DNA of 64,000 nucleotides from Mycobacterium sp. (GTDB taxonomy: Bacteria > Actinomycetota > Actinomycetes > Mycobacteriales > Mycobacteriaceae), in NCBI GenBank assembly GCA_021732005.1, contig JAKFVT010000002.1, positions 62,001-126,000 of the forward strand. The letters run 5' to 3'. Below are positions 18,179 to 27,528 of this stretch, piece by piece; position 1 is the stretch's first letter, and every line of letters begins with the position of its first letter. The notes beneath the pieces were generated by a model. The model had not been told where the DNA came from and searched no databases. It saw only the letters and a program-made list of their open reading frames with translations. The position numbers were made by a program, and so were the translations under genes.

Positions 18179-18841
18179 ATGAACGCCGTGGCGAGCGTCG
18201 TGGTGCGGATCGGCCTGGCAATGCTGTTGAGCTTGCTGTTGGCGCCGGCGGCGAGCGCGGCGCCGGACTCCTCACAGTGGATCGTCGTCGGCGTGCCCAC
18301 CGCCAACGCCACCACCGGAACGTTGACCGCCTTCCAGCGGGTGGGGCAGGACTGGAAGGTCGTGCTGGGCCCCACGCCGGCCAAGGTCGGCGAACTCGGC
18401 GTCGGCGCACCGGCCGACGGTGTCTACCGCACCCCGGAAGGCACCTTCGGTTTCGACCAGGCCTTCGGACGCCAGCCCAACCCCGGTACCAAGATGCCGT
18501 ACTTCCAGGCCACCGACCAGGACTGGTGGGACGAGGACCCCAAGTCGCCGGGATACAACACCCATGTCCGCAGTGGCGTTCAACCCTCGGCGATCGCGGA
18601 GAACCTCTACGACTCCGGCCCGGTCTACGACTACGCGGTGAACATCACGTCCAACCCGAATCGCATCCCCGGCAAGTTGGCGGGGATCTTCCTGCACGTG
18701 TCCGACGGCGATCCCACCTGGGGATGCGTCGCGATCGGTCGCGACGAGATGCGGTCGATATTGAATTGGCTTGACCCCGCGGCCGATCCACAGATCACCA
18801 TCGGGGTGGGTGACCCGTCGCTGATCACGGCACGGTCGTGA
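18179..18841 (+). CDS. Secreted L,D-transpeptidase (YkuD) family protein
   Basis: A 220-residue exported protein. Residues 1-27 form a signal peptide ending ASA-AP. The catalytic domain shows the YkuD pattern with His173 in GIFLHVSDGD and Cys183 in PTWGCVAI, followed by an arginine-containing stretch. L,D-transpeptidases make 3-3 links between peptidoglycan stems, the main link type in mycobacteria. It lacks the Ig-like domains of the large Ldt proteins and is short, so its role could be trimming or anchoring. It overlaps the next gene by four bases (GTGA), so the two are translated together. Confidence 0.85.
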   Translation: MNAVASVVVRIGLAMLLSLLLAPAASAAPDSSQWIVVGVPTANATTGTLTAFQRVGQDWKVVLGPTPAKVGELGVGAPADGVYRTPEGTFGFDQAFGRQPNPGTKMPYFQATDQDWWDEDPKSPGYNTHVRSGVQPSAIAENLYDSGPVYDYAVNITSNPNRIPGKLAGIFLHVSDGDPTWGCVAIGRDEMRSILNWLDPAADPQITIGVGDPSLITARS

Positions 18842-19593
18842 CCCCGCCGAATCGGCGCGATGTCTTTCGGTATGCGCTCACGGCGCTGGCCGGCGCCGCC
18901 ATGCTGGGAGCGCCCAGGGCGGCGGCGGACGGGCTGCAGCTCATCGATTTCGCCGACCGGCTGGTGAGCCCGCAGCAGATCAAGGCCGCCGGCTACGCCG
19001 GGGCACTGGTGTATGTGTCCGAGCTGCGGCCCGGTGCCACCTTCGATTTCAAGCCGGTCACCCGCGATTACACCGACGGACTCATCGCGGCCGGACTGCA
19101 CGTCGTGAGCTGTTACCAGTTCGGCAAGCCCGGCTGGCCCACGCCGTCGGACTTCACCCGCGGCTTCGATGGAGGCGTCGCCGACGCGCAGACCGCACTG
19201 CGGATCCACGGTGCCGCCGGTGGCCCGAGTTCAGCGCCGATCTTCTTCAGCGTCGACGAGGACATCAGCTCCGACACCTGGAAAAGCACTGCGATCCAAT
19301 GGTTTCGCGGTATCAATTCGGTGATCGGCGTCGAGCGCACCGGAATCTACGGCGGTGCGCGCCAACTCGGATGGGCGATCGGTGACGGCGTCGTCGGCCA
19401 TTCCACGACGCCCGGCTACCGCTGGGCCTGGCAGACCAAGGCGTGGTCGGGCGGTGTGCGCGAGCCTGCCGCCGTGCTCTTCCAGCGAGAGGTCGTCACG
19501 GCCTCGGATCCGGGTGCGCTCATCGACGGCGTGCATGTGGATGTCGACGACGTCCTGGCGCCCGACTTCGGCCAGTGGGACCTGGCCCGCTGA
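18838..19593 (+). CDS. Exported DUF1906 glycoside-hydrolase-like protein
   Basis: A 251-residue protein with a twin-arginine-type leader (NRRDVFRYAL followed by a hydrophobic stretch and PRAAA). The mature part is a DUF1906 (Rv-GlcNAcase-like) TIM-barrel: it opens with LQLIDFADRL, and FSVDEDIS near residue 140 offers the acidic residues expected of a hydrolase. DUF1906 proteins are linked to cell-wall or glycan hydrolysis. GTG 18838 overlaps the L,D-transpeptidase stop, supporting a joint wall-remodelling role. The substrate is not known. Confidence 0.82.
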   Translation: MTPPNRRDVFRYALTALAGAAMLGAPRAAADGLQLIDFADRLVSPQQIKAAGYAGALVYVSELRPGATFDFKPVTRDYTDGLIAAGLHVVSCYQFGKPGWPTPSDFTRGFDGGVADAQTALRIHGAAGGPSSAPIFFSVDEDISSDTWKSTAIQWFRGINSVIGVERTGIYGGARQLGWAIGDGVVGHSTTPGYRWAWQTKAWSGGVREPAAVLFQREVVTASDPGALIDGVHVDVDDVLAPDFGQWDLAR

Positions 19594-20247
19594 TCAGCTC
19601 TCGATGAAGGTGACGTTGGTGTCCAGCGGATTACGCGGCACGGTCAACTGATTGCACGCGAATTCCGAATCGGGATAGCCGATCGAAACACCGCACAGGA
19701 TGCGCATGTCCTCGCCGATGCCCAGCTGCTCACGCAGCACCTCGGGATAGCCGGCCACTGAGACCTGTACGCAGCTGCCGAGTCCCCGCGCGGTGAGCGC
19801 CAGCAGGAATGTCTGCAGGAACATGCCGACACCGACCGCGTCGACGTGGCCCAGATCGCGGTGCATGCACACGATGCCGGCTAGGGGAGCGCGGAAGAAC
19901 TCCCAGTTACGCAGCACCGCAAGGCGTCGGGCCTCGGCATCGTCGCGGGCCACGCCCATCGTGCCGTAGACCAGTGCGCCCAGCTCGCGGCGGAGGTGGG
20001 CGAACGACTCCGGTAACGCCGGCACGTTCGGGGCCTCGATATCGGCCTGCTCCAGCAGCGCTTCGGCAAGGCGGTCACGGGCCGGTCCCGAGGCGAAGAC
20101 CACGTGCCACGGCTGGATGTTGGAGTTGGACGGCGCGCGGATCGCGAGCTCGAGTGATTCGGTGATCAACTCCTTGGGCACCGGCTTGTCGCGGAGAAAC
20201 AAGCGGATGGACCGCCGGTCGCGGATCGCATTCTCGAGATCGTGCAT
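19594..20247 (-). CDS. Nitroreductase-family flavoprotein
   Basis: A 217-residue FMN-dependent nitroreductase-type protein. It starts with AIRDRRSIRLFL and continues APSNSNIQPWHVVFASG, the FMN-binding Arg and Ser/Asn stretch; a late GLGSCVQVSVAGYPEVLREQLGI helix is also typical. Such enzymes reduce nitro groups, quinones or enones with NAD(P)H. It converges with the DUF1906 gene with no intergenic bases. A related but separate family member sits at 35210-35875; the two share RR-x-x-R and SNIQPWHV-like motifs. Confidence 0.87.
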   Translation of the reverse strand: MHDLENAIRDRRSIRLFLRDKPVPKELITESLELAIRAPSNSNIQPWHVVFASGPARDRLAEALLEQADIEAPNVPALPESFAHLRRELGALVYGTMGVARDDAEARRLAVLRNWEFFRAPLAGIVCMHRDLGHVDAVGVGMFLQTFLLALTARGLGSCVQVSVAGYPEVLREQLGIGEDMRILCGVSIGYPDSEFACNQLTVPRNPLDTNVTFIES

Positions 20248-20336
20248 CGCTTCCTGCCTTCGTCAGTCCGTTCTGCAACGGAAAACGTCAGCGATCGGGA
20301 TCTGCATCCCACGGGCATCGACCATGGTGAACGTGG

Positions 20337-21146
20337 TCAGAAACCCTTCCTCGCCAACCACTCCAGGGTCACGTCGGCCACGTCACGCCAGCCGGCGTCG
20401 ATGGTCAGCGAATGACCGCGGCCCTCGAACTCGTGCAACTCGGTGTCGGAGCCGCCCTTGGCGTACAGCCCGTACACCTCCTTGGTGACCTTCAGTGGCA
20501 CCGTGTGGTCCTCGGTTCCCGAGGCCAGCAGCAGTGGTCCCCGATCGACCAGATGGGTGTCGACCTTGGCCGGCGAGTCCTTGTGGAAGTTGGCGGTCGC
20601 ATCCTCGAACAGCGGGCGGCCCGGGCCGGGAATCGTCCACTTCTCGTGCAGCTCATCGGATTCCTGCTCGGGCAGGGTGTTGCCGAACGCGTAGCGGAAC
20701 TGCTTGGCGTTCAGAGCCACGGTCCGGTGCCGGTTGGCAGGATTGCCGAGGACCGGGAAGGCCGAGCGCAGCTGCGCCAACGGCAGCGCCTTCACCCCCT
20801 TGATGGGTGCCGGGTCGATCGCGACCGCCGCCGCGGCGTGTCCGCCGGCGAGTAGCTCCTGGGCGATGAGACCGCCGAAGGAATGCCCGACGACGACGGG
20901 CTTGGCCGCGTGCCGCCCGCCCGCGTTGATGGTCTCGGCGTAGTGGTCGACGATGGCCTCGATCCCGATGTCGTTGAGGGCGTCGGCATTGTCGCGAGTA
21001 GCGGCGACGGTGTCTCTGTCGCCCGGCCAGCCCGGCGCCGACACGGCATAGCCGCGTTCGGTGAACAGATCCAGCCACGGCTGCCACGCGCTGGCGTGGA
21101 TCCACAGGCCGTGGATGAAGACGACGGGGTTGAGTTTGGTGCTCAC
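20337..21146 (-). CDS. Alpha/beta hydrolase
   Basis: A 269-residue alpha/beta-hydrolase. The oxyanion-loop HGLW motif is at residues 12-15, nucleophile Ser89 is in GHSFGG, the acid is probably Asp in SGTEDHTV and the base His in GRGHSLTID. No signal peptide, so it is cytoplasmic. It follows the SDR at 21165-21950 on the same strand by 18 bp and may share its transcript. The substrate, an ester or possibly an epoxide or lactone, cannot be called. Confidence 0.87.
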   Translation of the reverse strand: MSTKLNPVVFIHGLWIHASAWQPWLDLFTERGYAVSAPGWPGDRDTVAATRDNADALNDIGIEAIVDHYAETINAGGRHAAKPVVVGHSFGGLIAQELLAGGHAAAAVAIDPAPIKGVKALPLAQLRSAFPVLGNPANRHRTVALNAKQFRYAFGNTLPEQESDELHEKWTIPGPGRPLFEDATANFHKDSPAKVDTHLVDRGPLLLASGTEDHTVPLKVTKEVYGLYAKGGSDTELHEFEGRGHSLTIDAGWRDVADVTLEWLARKGF

Positions 21147-21164
21147 AAAGGTCCTTTCGGGTCC

Positions 21165-21950
21165 CTACAGGGTGGTGACGTAGCCGCCGTCGATGCGGAT
21201 GTCGGAGCCGGTGATGTTCGCGGAGTGTTCACCCGCGAGGAAGACGACAAGGTCGGCCACCTCCTGCGCGGTGGTGAATCGTCCGGTCGCCGAGCCGGCG
21301 ACCACGGAGTCGACGACCTGATCAGGGGTGGCTCCGCTGGCCGCGGCGAACTGCGCGGCAATACCGTTTTCGGCCAGCCACAGCGGCGTGGCCACCGGTC
21401 CCGGACTGACGGTGTTCACTCGAATGCCGTTGCGCCCGAATTCTTTCGAGACCGCTTTCGCGAAGTTGGCCAGGGCGGCCTTGGCCGCTCCGTAATCGAC
21501 GATGTTCCACTCCGGCAGCGTCGCGTTGACCGAGCCGATCATCACGATCGAACCGCCGCCGCGGCGCAGCAGGTGCGGGATGGCTTCCCGGGTGGCCCGC
21601 ACGGCGGACAGGAAGTTCACCGACAAACCCGCCAGCCAGTCGTCGTCGGTGACCGACAGCAGGCCATCGAATCGCGGCGTGACAGCGCCGGCGTTGTTCA
21701 CCAGGATGTCGAGGCCGCCGCGTTGCGCGGCCGCGTCGACCACGGCGCTCGCTCCCTCGGCAGTGGCGAGGTCCGCGGCGACAAATGTGGCCGACCCGGC
21801 AGCTTCCAGCTCTTCCAGCTCGGCGCTGTTGTGCCGGGCCCCGGCAATGACGTGCGCGCCCGCGGCGGCCATGGTCTGGCTGATGGCCAAACCGATTCCC
21901 TTACTGGCACCGGTGACGACGGCGATCTTGTCGGTGAGGTTGTTGTCCAC
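21165..21950 (-). CDS. Short-chain dehydrogenase/reductase
   Basis: A 261-residue classical SDR: TGASKGIGLAIS at the cofactor loop, NNAGAV near residue 90, serine in MIGSVNA, YGAAKAAL at the active site, and IRVNTVSPGPVATPL. The C-terminus has the FLAGEHSANITGSDIRIDGGY ending seen in FabG-type SDRs. GTG 21950 is the start. It lies first in a probable two-gene operon with the alpha/beta hydrolase downstream. Upstream is a decayed patch with no intact gene. Confidence 0.88.
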   Translation of the reverse strand: MDNNLTDKIAVVTGASKGIGLAISQTMAAAGAHVIAGARHNSAELEELEAAGSATFVAADLATAEGASAVVDAAAQRGGLDILVNNAGAVTPRFDGLLSVTDDDWLAGLSVNFLSAVRATREAIPHLLRRGGGSIVMIGSVNATLPEWNIVDYGAAKAALANFAKAVSKEFGRNGIRVNTVSPGPVATPLWLAENGIAAQFAAASGATPDQVVDSVVAGSATGRFTTAQEVADLVVFLAGEHSANITGSDIRIDGGYVTTL

Positions 21951-21979
21951 GAGGGATACTGTGCCTCACCGGTGCGGAT

Positions 21980-22129
21980 TCAGCGCTCTAATGTGAAGAC
22001 CACGTCGTACAGCCCGGGATGGGCCCGGCCGAATTCGGCGTTGCGCTCCAAAAATCCTGCTGCCGTCGCGAGCAGTTCCATCACTGAGCGGAGTCGCCGT
22101 AGTTGATGCGCTTCGTCAATCCTGTTGGA
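21980..22129 (-). pseudogene. Possible remnant of a TetR C-terminal region
   Basis: Between two stops, 49 codons stay open and include AAGFLERNAEFGRAHPGLYD. The AHPGLYDVVF piece resembles the ligand domain of WHG-type TetR regulators, where a similar HP-x-LY motif is common. There is no plausible start or DNA-binding domain. It lies between an intact SDR and a deleted SDR. The resemblance is short, so the call is tentative. Confidence 0.3.
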
Positions 22130-22168
22130 TCACAACGTCTGCTCATACCGGCTGGCCGTACCTGCGCG

Positions 22169-22769
22169 TCAGGTGAACTGCTGGCCGCCGTCGATGTCGA
22201 AGGTGGCGCCGGTGAGCGCAGTGTTCACCATGAGGTGCACCGCGAGCGCAGCGACATCGTCGGGGCCGACGACCCGCCCGATCGGCAGAGTACGGCGCGA
22301 AGGCGGGCAACGCCGCGGTCGCAGCGGGGACGATGCCCAGCCGGTGATCGATGCGTCGGCCACCGGTGCCGCCCATGAGGATCAGTGATCCACCCGGCCG
22401 CATCTTGGGCGTCGCGCTGCGTGCGACCTCCAAGCCGAGGACGACATGCCCGCTGAGCGCATCGCGAATGTCCTCGGCGTCCATCTCGAGCAGGGGCCGA
22501 TAGCTCGGGCCGCCGGCCGTGACCAGCACATGGTCCACCGTGCCGGCTACACCGTCGAAAAACGCACGGAGCTCTCGAGAGTCGTTCGCGTCGAAGGCCG
22601 CCGTCTGTCGCGCGCCGACGTCGTCGGCGGCGGTCCGCAGGCGCTCGGCGTTGCGTCCGGTCAGGATCACATCGGCGCCCTCGGCGCGGGCTCGGCGGGC
22701 GGTCTCCAGTCCGATGCCGGCGCTACCACCGATCAGGACAACGGTCTGCCCGGCCAAATCTCCGGTCAT
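22169..22769 (-). pseudogene. SDR with internal deletion and frameshift
   Basis: ATG 22769 begins MTGDLAGQTVVLIGGSAGIGLETARR, and the reading continues through TAGGPSY and LILMGGTGG to ATAALPAF. Near 22290 the frame breaks; another frame then resumes with RTLPIGRVVGPDDVAALAVHL and ends TFDIDGGQQFT at 22169. Both parts belong to one SDR family. The segment that should lie between them, including the usual VN...A..G..T stretch, is missing, so about 40 residues were probably deleted along with the frame. A functional enzyme is unlikely. A single sequencing error cannot explain the lost stretch. Confidence 0.75.
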
Positions 22770-22882
22770 CAGTGCAGCGTCCCACAAGCGAGGAACTGCG
22801 GGGCGTAGATCGTCGAGCGTGCGGGTTGTCGTCGCAATTCTTCGAAATATCGACGGCGACCACCACTCTCGGCGGACCTGAT

Positions 22883-23167
22883 CTAAGTGATCCAGCGGTC
22901 GACGAGGGCGGCCCACCGTCGCGAGATCGTCTTGTCCAGCAGATCGCGTCTGCGGCGGGTGTGCACGTCGTCGGGTTCGATCGCGCCGATCGTCATCCGC
23001 GCCACCTCGTCAACCTGGTCACACTCCAGCCCGAAGCTCAGCAGGATGTCGAGATCGGTATCGGTGTCGAGCTCATCGGGCAGCGTCGAGCGCGCCAGCA
23101 GAACGGCGGCATTCTCCTCGCCGGCCTCCAGCAACATGGCGACCAGGCCGGCCTTGGCGACCTTCAC
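22883..23167 (-). CDS. Small hypothetical protein
   Basis: A 94-residue acidic protein of mostly helical appearance (VAMLLEAGEENAAVLLARS, then DEVARMTIGAIEPDD). No motif, signal peptide or membrane segment was recognised. GTG 23167 is 9 bp after the stop of the amidohydrolase gene, so it is probably the last gene of the amidohydrolase/acyl-CoA dehydrogenase operon. A companion or assembly role is possible but unsupported. Confidence 0.55.
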   Translation of the reverse strand: MKVAKAGLVAMLLEAGEENAAVLLARSTLPDELDTDTDLDILLSFGLECDQVDEVARMTIGAIEPDDVHTRRRRDLLDKTISRRWAALVDRWIT

Positions 23168-23176
23168 GAACGGCAG

Positions 23177-24370
23177 CTACACCGGTCGGCGGATCGACAA
23201 CTCGATACCGTTGTCCCGCATGACTTTACGGCACTGTTCAGGCGTGTAGTCGAAGTTCTGCAAGTCCTTGATGTAGGACGCCGGCTCGGCCAGACCTTCG
23301 ACGTGGGGGTAGTCCGAACCCATGAGGATGTGGTCGTCACCCATCAGCTTGAGCAGACTGGCCAGTTCGTCCTCGTAGAACGGCGACACCCAGACGTGGC
23401 GTCTGAACGTTTCGCGCGGATCCTCTTTGTAGATGAACGGAATCTGACCCCAGGACTTGGTGAGCTTCTCGAAGAGATGGAACACCCACGTCGATCCGCT
23501 TTCGATACACGCGATCCGCAGATTCGGGAACCGCAGGAACAACCCGTTGTGCAGATGGTTGGCGAACGTGTCCTGGATCGCGTCACCACTGAACAGGCTC
23601 CGGAAGCCCAGCAGTGCGTTGAACGACATCATGTAGTCCGACTCGCCCCATGCCGGCATGAACTTCGAGTAGTAGGTCTCCCCGGAGTGGTAGCACACCG
23701 TGATCCCGGAATCGTTGGCCAGCTGCCAGAATTCGTTGAACATCGGATCCCCGGGCGGACGCATGCCGACCTCGGTGGTGATCGGTCCGGGGATCATGAC
23801 GATGAAACGCGCGTCGTGGTCCAGCGCCCACTCGAGCTCGCGCACCGCTTCGGTCGGTCGGCACATGGTGATGTAGGGCGCGGTGAAAATCCGCTCCTGG
23901 TAAGCGAATCCCCAGTCGTCGTCCAGCCAGCGGTTGAATGCCTTGAACGTGGCGACCGTCGCGTCGAAGTCGGGGAGCAGCGCCTGCTCCATACCGACTC
24001 CGAGGGTGGGCAGCATGATGCAGCCCTGCATGCCCTGGGCATCCATGGCCGCCAGCCGCGCGTCACGGTTGCGGTACTCGGGCCGGATCGGCTCCAGCTC
24101 GCCGAACAGCGAGTTCAGATCCGAACCATGGGGATTGCGACCGCGGAAGTATTCGTCGAGGGCACCGGGCTTGCCGACCGGGTCGAACGTTGGATTGGGG
24201 ATGAACCGATTGACCTTGCCGCCGACCAGTAGTCGCTGCCGGCCGTCGAGTTGTGCCCACTGGATGGCGCGCTTTTTGAGCTTCGGGTCGATGTAGCGGG
24301 TGAATGCGTCCTCGGCCTCGTAATAGTGGTTGTCACAGTCGAAGAACGTGAACGGCAGCGCAGTGGTCAT
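23177..24370 (-). CDS. Amidohydrolase-2 family metal hydrolase or decarboxylase
   Basis: A 397-residue TIM-barrel protein of the ACMSD/Amidohydrolase_2 group. Near the N-terminus is FDCDNHYYE, the D-x-D-x-H form of the metal motif; YHSGE and MGSDYPHVEG supply the later His and Asp. Relatives are hydrolases or decarboxylases of cyclic acids and amides. ATG 24370 is used, with AAAGGA upstream. It is followed by the 94-residue gene and preceded by the acyl-CoA dehydrogenase (20 bp). A second amidohydrolase starts the same operon, which suggests one degradation route with two such steps. Confidence 0.85.
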   Translation of the reverse strand: MTTALPFTFFDCDNHYYEAEDAFTRYIDPKLKKRAIQWAQLDGRQRLLVGGKVNRFIPNPTFDPVGKPGALDEYFRGRNPHGSDLNSLFGELEPIRPEYRNRDARLAAMDAQGMQGCIMLPTLGVGMEQALLPDFDATVATFKAFNRWLDDDWGFAYQERIFTAPYITMCRPTEAVRELEWALDHDARFIVMIPGPITTEVGMRPPGDPMFNEFWQLANDSGITVCYHSGETYYSKFMPAWGESDYMMSFNALLGFRSLFSGDAIQDTFANHLHNGLFLRFPNLRIACIESGSTWVFHLFEKLTKSWGQIPFIYKEDPRETFRRHVWVSPFYEDELASLLKLMGDDHILMGSDYPHVEGLAEPASYIKDLQNFDYTPEQCRKVMRDNGIELSIRRPV

Positions 24371-24389
24371 GGGCTCGGGTCCTTTCCAA

Positions 24390-26606
24390 CTATTTCCGCG
24401 GCAGGCCAAGAATCATCGAGGCGATGATGGTCAGCTGGATCTCTGCCGTGCCGCCTCCGATGAGCTCGGACGGCATGTCGAAGTAGGGACTGATCACCGG
24501 GGGATCCGAATCCTCAAGCATGGCAAGGCGTCCGGTGAGACTCAATGTGGCTGTGGAGGCACGGCGCAGCAGTAGCACCATCGCGTACTTGGCGATGCTC
24601 GACGTCGGTCCCGGTCCCTGCCCTTGCACCAGGCGCAACGTCTCACGCAGGACCATCGCCTTGATGGCGGTGGTGTGCGCTTCGATACCGCCGAGCGCCT
24701 GCAGGACGGTGTCGTGATCGGGCCCGTCGGTGTCGGCCACCCGCCGCAGGGCTTCGGACCGATCGAGGTTGACGTAGTTGCCGATCGCCGTGCGTTCGAC
24801 GGCCATGGTGGCCACGGCCAGATCCCAGCCCTGACCGGGTTCGCCGACCAGCATGTCGTCGGGAATGAAGACGTCGGTGAGGAAGACCTCGTTGAAGTCG
24901 AAGTGGCCGCTGGCTTGCTTGATCGGACTGATCTCGATGCCGGGGGAGGACATGTCCACCAGGAAGTAGCTGATGCCCCCGTGTTTCGACGCATCCGGGT
25001 CGGTGCGTGCCAGCATCGCCCCGAACTGGGCGACATGCGCCGACGACGTCCAGATCTTGTGCCCGTTGACCAGCCAACCGCCGTCGACCTTCTGGGCCCG
25101 AGTGGTGAGCGACGCGAGGTCTGAGCCGGCGCCCGGTTCACTGAACAGCTGGCACCAGCGCTCGGTACCGCGCAGCATCGGCCACGCGAATCGTTCGCGC
25201 TGTGAGTCGGTTCCGCTGTCGAGGATCGTCGGCAGGATCCACTCCGCGATGTTGAGCGAGGGCCGCACGAGATCGGGGCGTTTGTCGAACTCCTCGGTGA
25301 TGATCACCTGCTGTACCGGCGTGGCCCCGACACCCCAGGGGGCCGGCAGGTGCGGGGCGACCAGGCCGGCGTCGGCGAGCAGGTCCCGTTGCGAGCCGTA
25401 GGCCAGTCCGGGTGCCCGACGGTCGTCGGTGGGCGTCTCGTTCCGCAGTTCCATGGCTTGGTCGAGCGTCTTCACCAGGCCGGCGCGGAATTCCGACTCG
25501 ACGTCGTCGCCGAGATTGATTGCGGTAGAGCGTTTCAGCGTGCGGGACAGTTCACCCGCTTCACGGGCCCAGCGGGGCGACGGTCCCAGCGATGCGGCCA
25601 GGCTGGTGGCGCGCCGCCAATACAGATGCGTGTCGTGTTCCCAGGTGTAGCCGATTGCGCCGAACATCAACAGCGCGTCCAGCATCAGGTCGGGGCCGGC
25701 GCATACGGCCATCAACGCGGCCGAGGCCGCGGCCAGCCGGTGCTGTTCGATGCTCTCGTCGATCGCGCGCACCGCATCCCACGCCGACGCCGACGCCAGC
25801 TCCGCGTTGACCAGAAGGATCGCGGCCTTGTGCTGCAGCGCCTGGAACGACCCGACGGGCTTTCCGAACTGTTCGCGGGTGCGGATGTAGTTCACCGCGG
25901 TCTCGACGCCCTTGCGCACCGTGCCTGCCGAAGCGCAGGCCGTCAGCGCGGCGACGACACAACGAGCCCGTTCGGTCTCGATACCCGATATCCGTTGGTC
26001 GGCGGTCACCGGGTAGCTGTCGAGAACCAGCGCACCGACATCGGTGCTCAGGTCGGTGCCGCGCTGCTGCTCGACGGCGATGTCCGGTCCATTCGGCAGG
26101 GTGAACCACAGCTCGGCGCCGTCCTCGGCGTGCACTGCCAGCAAGATGCGTTGTGCAGCAACCAATCCCAGTGTGCTGCCGATCGGTCCGCTCAGTCGCC
26201 AGCCGTCGCCGTCTGGTACCGCCCGAACATTGGAGTCCTCGGGCAGCACCACCGCGGCCGCGACACCACCGGCGAGTTCGGCCAGCAACGCCGCCGCCGA
26301 CTCGTCGGCCAGGCACGCGACCGCACCCGCGGACACCGTGCTCAGTAGCGGGCCGGGCAATAGGGACGCAGCCGCGGCCTCGATGACGCACGCGGTATCG
26401 GTGAGCGTGCCGCCCTGACCGCCGGCATCCTCGGGCAGATGCACGGCATGGAAGCCGTGGGCGGTGAATTCCTCCCACCAGGTGGGCAATTCGCCGGCCG
26501 CGATCGAGTCGAGCGAGGCCCGCGTCTTGTCGATCGGGGCATGCCGGGCCGCGAACTGGCTCACAGCCTCGGCCAGCTGTTCCTGCTCGATCGTGATCGC
26601 CAACAC
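24390..26606 (-). CDS. Double-domain acyl-CoA dehydrogenase
   Basis: A 738-residue fusion of two acyl-CoA dehydrogenase units. The first (about 1-350) has a degenerate middle domain and lacks an obvious catalytic base. The second (about 360-738) has FSEPGAGSDLASLTT and VNGHKIWTSSAHVA for substrate and FAD binding and ends with GGGTAEIQLTIIASMILGLPR, the typical FadE end. In mycobacterial steroid degradation similar enzymes are heteromeric FadE pairs; here the pair is one polypeptide. It oxidises an acyl-CoA at C2-C3. The substrate is unknown, but the flanking amidohydrolases and KstR2-like TetR suggest a ring or steroid-like fragment. Confidence 0.9.
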   Translation of the reverse strand: MLAITIEQEQLAEAVSQFAARHAPIDKTRASLDSIAAGELPTWWEEFTAHGFHAVHLPEDAGGQGGTLTDTACVIEAAAASLLPGPLLSTVSAGAVACLADESAAALLAELAGGVAAAVVLPEDSNVRAVPDGDGWRLSGPIGSTLGLVAAQRILLAVHAEDGAELWFTLPNGPDIAVEQQRGTDLSTDVGALVLDSYPVTADQRISGIETERARCVVAALTACASAGTVRKGVETAVNYIRTREQFGKPVGSFQALQHKAAILLVNAELASASAWDAVRAIDESIEQHRLAAASAALMAVCAGPDLMLDALLMFGAIGYTWEHDTHLYWRRATSLAASLGPSPRWAREAGELSRTLKRSTAINLGDDVESEFRAGLVKTLDQAMELRNETPTDDRRAPGLAYGSQRDLLADAGLVAPHLPAPWGVGATPVQQVIITEEFDKRPDLVRPSLNIAEWILPTILDSGTDSQRERFAWPMLRGTERWCQLFSEPGAGSDLASLTTRAQKVDGGWLVNGHKIWTSSAHVAQFGAMLARTDPDASKHGGISYFLVDMSSPGIEISPIKQASGHFDFNEVFLTDVFIPDDMLVGEPGQGWDLAVATMAVERTAIGNYVNLDRSEALRRVADTDGPDHDTVLQALGGIEAHTTAIKAMVLRETLRLVQGQGPGPTSSIAKYAMVLLLRRASTATLSLTGRLAMLEDSDPPVISPYFDMPSELIGGGTAEIQLTIIASMILGLPRK

Positions 26607-26610
26607 TGCG

Positions 26611-27480
26611 TTAGTTCTCCAGTCCTAGAATCCGAGCGGCATTGCCGTACAGGAACTTCGGCCACACCTCGTCCTTGAACGGCACCTTGGGCAGATCGCT
26701 GAAGATCCGCTCGAGCGAGAGACCCATCGGGAAATAGCCGGCGTAGATGATCTTGTCGGCGCCGCGGGTGTTCGCGTAGTCGACGATTTCCTTGGGGTAG
26801 TACTTCGGTGCGAATGCAGAGGTCGAGTAATACAGGTTGGGCCATTTGAGCATCAGCTTGACGGCGAGGTCCTGCCAGGGCTCGCAGCCGTGGCGGGTGA
26901 CGAACACCAGGTCCGGGAAGTCGAACATCACGATGTCGATGCGCGAAACTTCCTGCGGCGCCATCGGAATACGTGGCCCGGGGACTCCGGCACAACAGAA
27001 GATCGGGAGGCCGAGTTCGACGCAGGTTGCGTAGACCGGGTACATCTTCGGGTCGTCGATCGGCACTTGGGGGAAGGTGCCCGACGGGAAGCATGAGACT
27101 GCGCGGATGCCGTAGGTCTCGTACTCCCGGCGGATGCTCGTGATGGTGCCCATGACGTCGTTCGGGTCGTTGACGTTGCCCGAGGCAATGAATCGATCGG
27201 GGAACATCTTCAGCGCGAGTTCCGCCGCGGAGCCCTCGCTCACGCCGATCATCGACTTCTCGATGCCGAACCGGTCCATCTGCTGCAACAGCAGTGATAC
27301 GGGATCGTCGGTGGGCAAGCCCTTGGGCACGTCTTTGAACATGTACTCGACCGGAAAGTCGAAGTCCTCTTTGGACTCGCGATCCTTGGTCTGCTTGCGG
27401 ATGAAGTCGTACTGAGCGGTCCCCTCGTGTGGGAATCCGATCATCGTGTCGATCACCGGCAGACCGACCGGTCCGGCCAT
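26611..27480 (-). CDS. Amidohydrolase-2 family protein
   Basis: A 289-residue protein. After the ATG 27480 start come VGLPVIDTMIGFPHE and later FVTRHGCEPWQDLAVKLMLKW with YGNAARIL near the end, the pattern of Amidohydrolase_2 members. The N-terminal metal motif appears weakened, so catalysis is not certain. GGGAGGAC lies 7 bases upstream, which decides this start over an open frame reaching 27606. It is first in the operon and ends 4 bp before the acyl-CoA dehydrogenase. Confidence 0.82.
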   Translation of the reverse strand: MAGPVGLPVIDTMIGFPHEGTAQYDFIRKQTKDRESKEDFDFPVEYMFKDVPKGLPTDDPVSLLLQQMDRFGIEKSMIGVSEGSAAELALKMFPDRFIASGNVNDPNDVMGTITSIRREYETYGIRAVSCFPSGTFPQVPIDDPKMYPVYATCVELGLPIFCCAGVPGPRIPMAPQEVSRIDIVMFDFPDLVFVTRHGCEPWQDLAVKLMLKWPNLYYSTSAFAPKYYPKEIVDYANTRGADKIIYAGYFPMGLSLERIFSDLPKVPFKDEVWPKFLYGNAARILGLEN

Positions 27481-27528
27481 GGCGTCCTCCCATCCCAAGA
27501 GACCGGCGGGGGTGCCGCCGCGATCACC

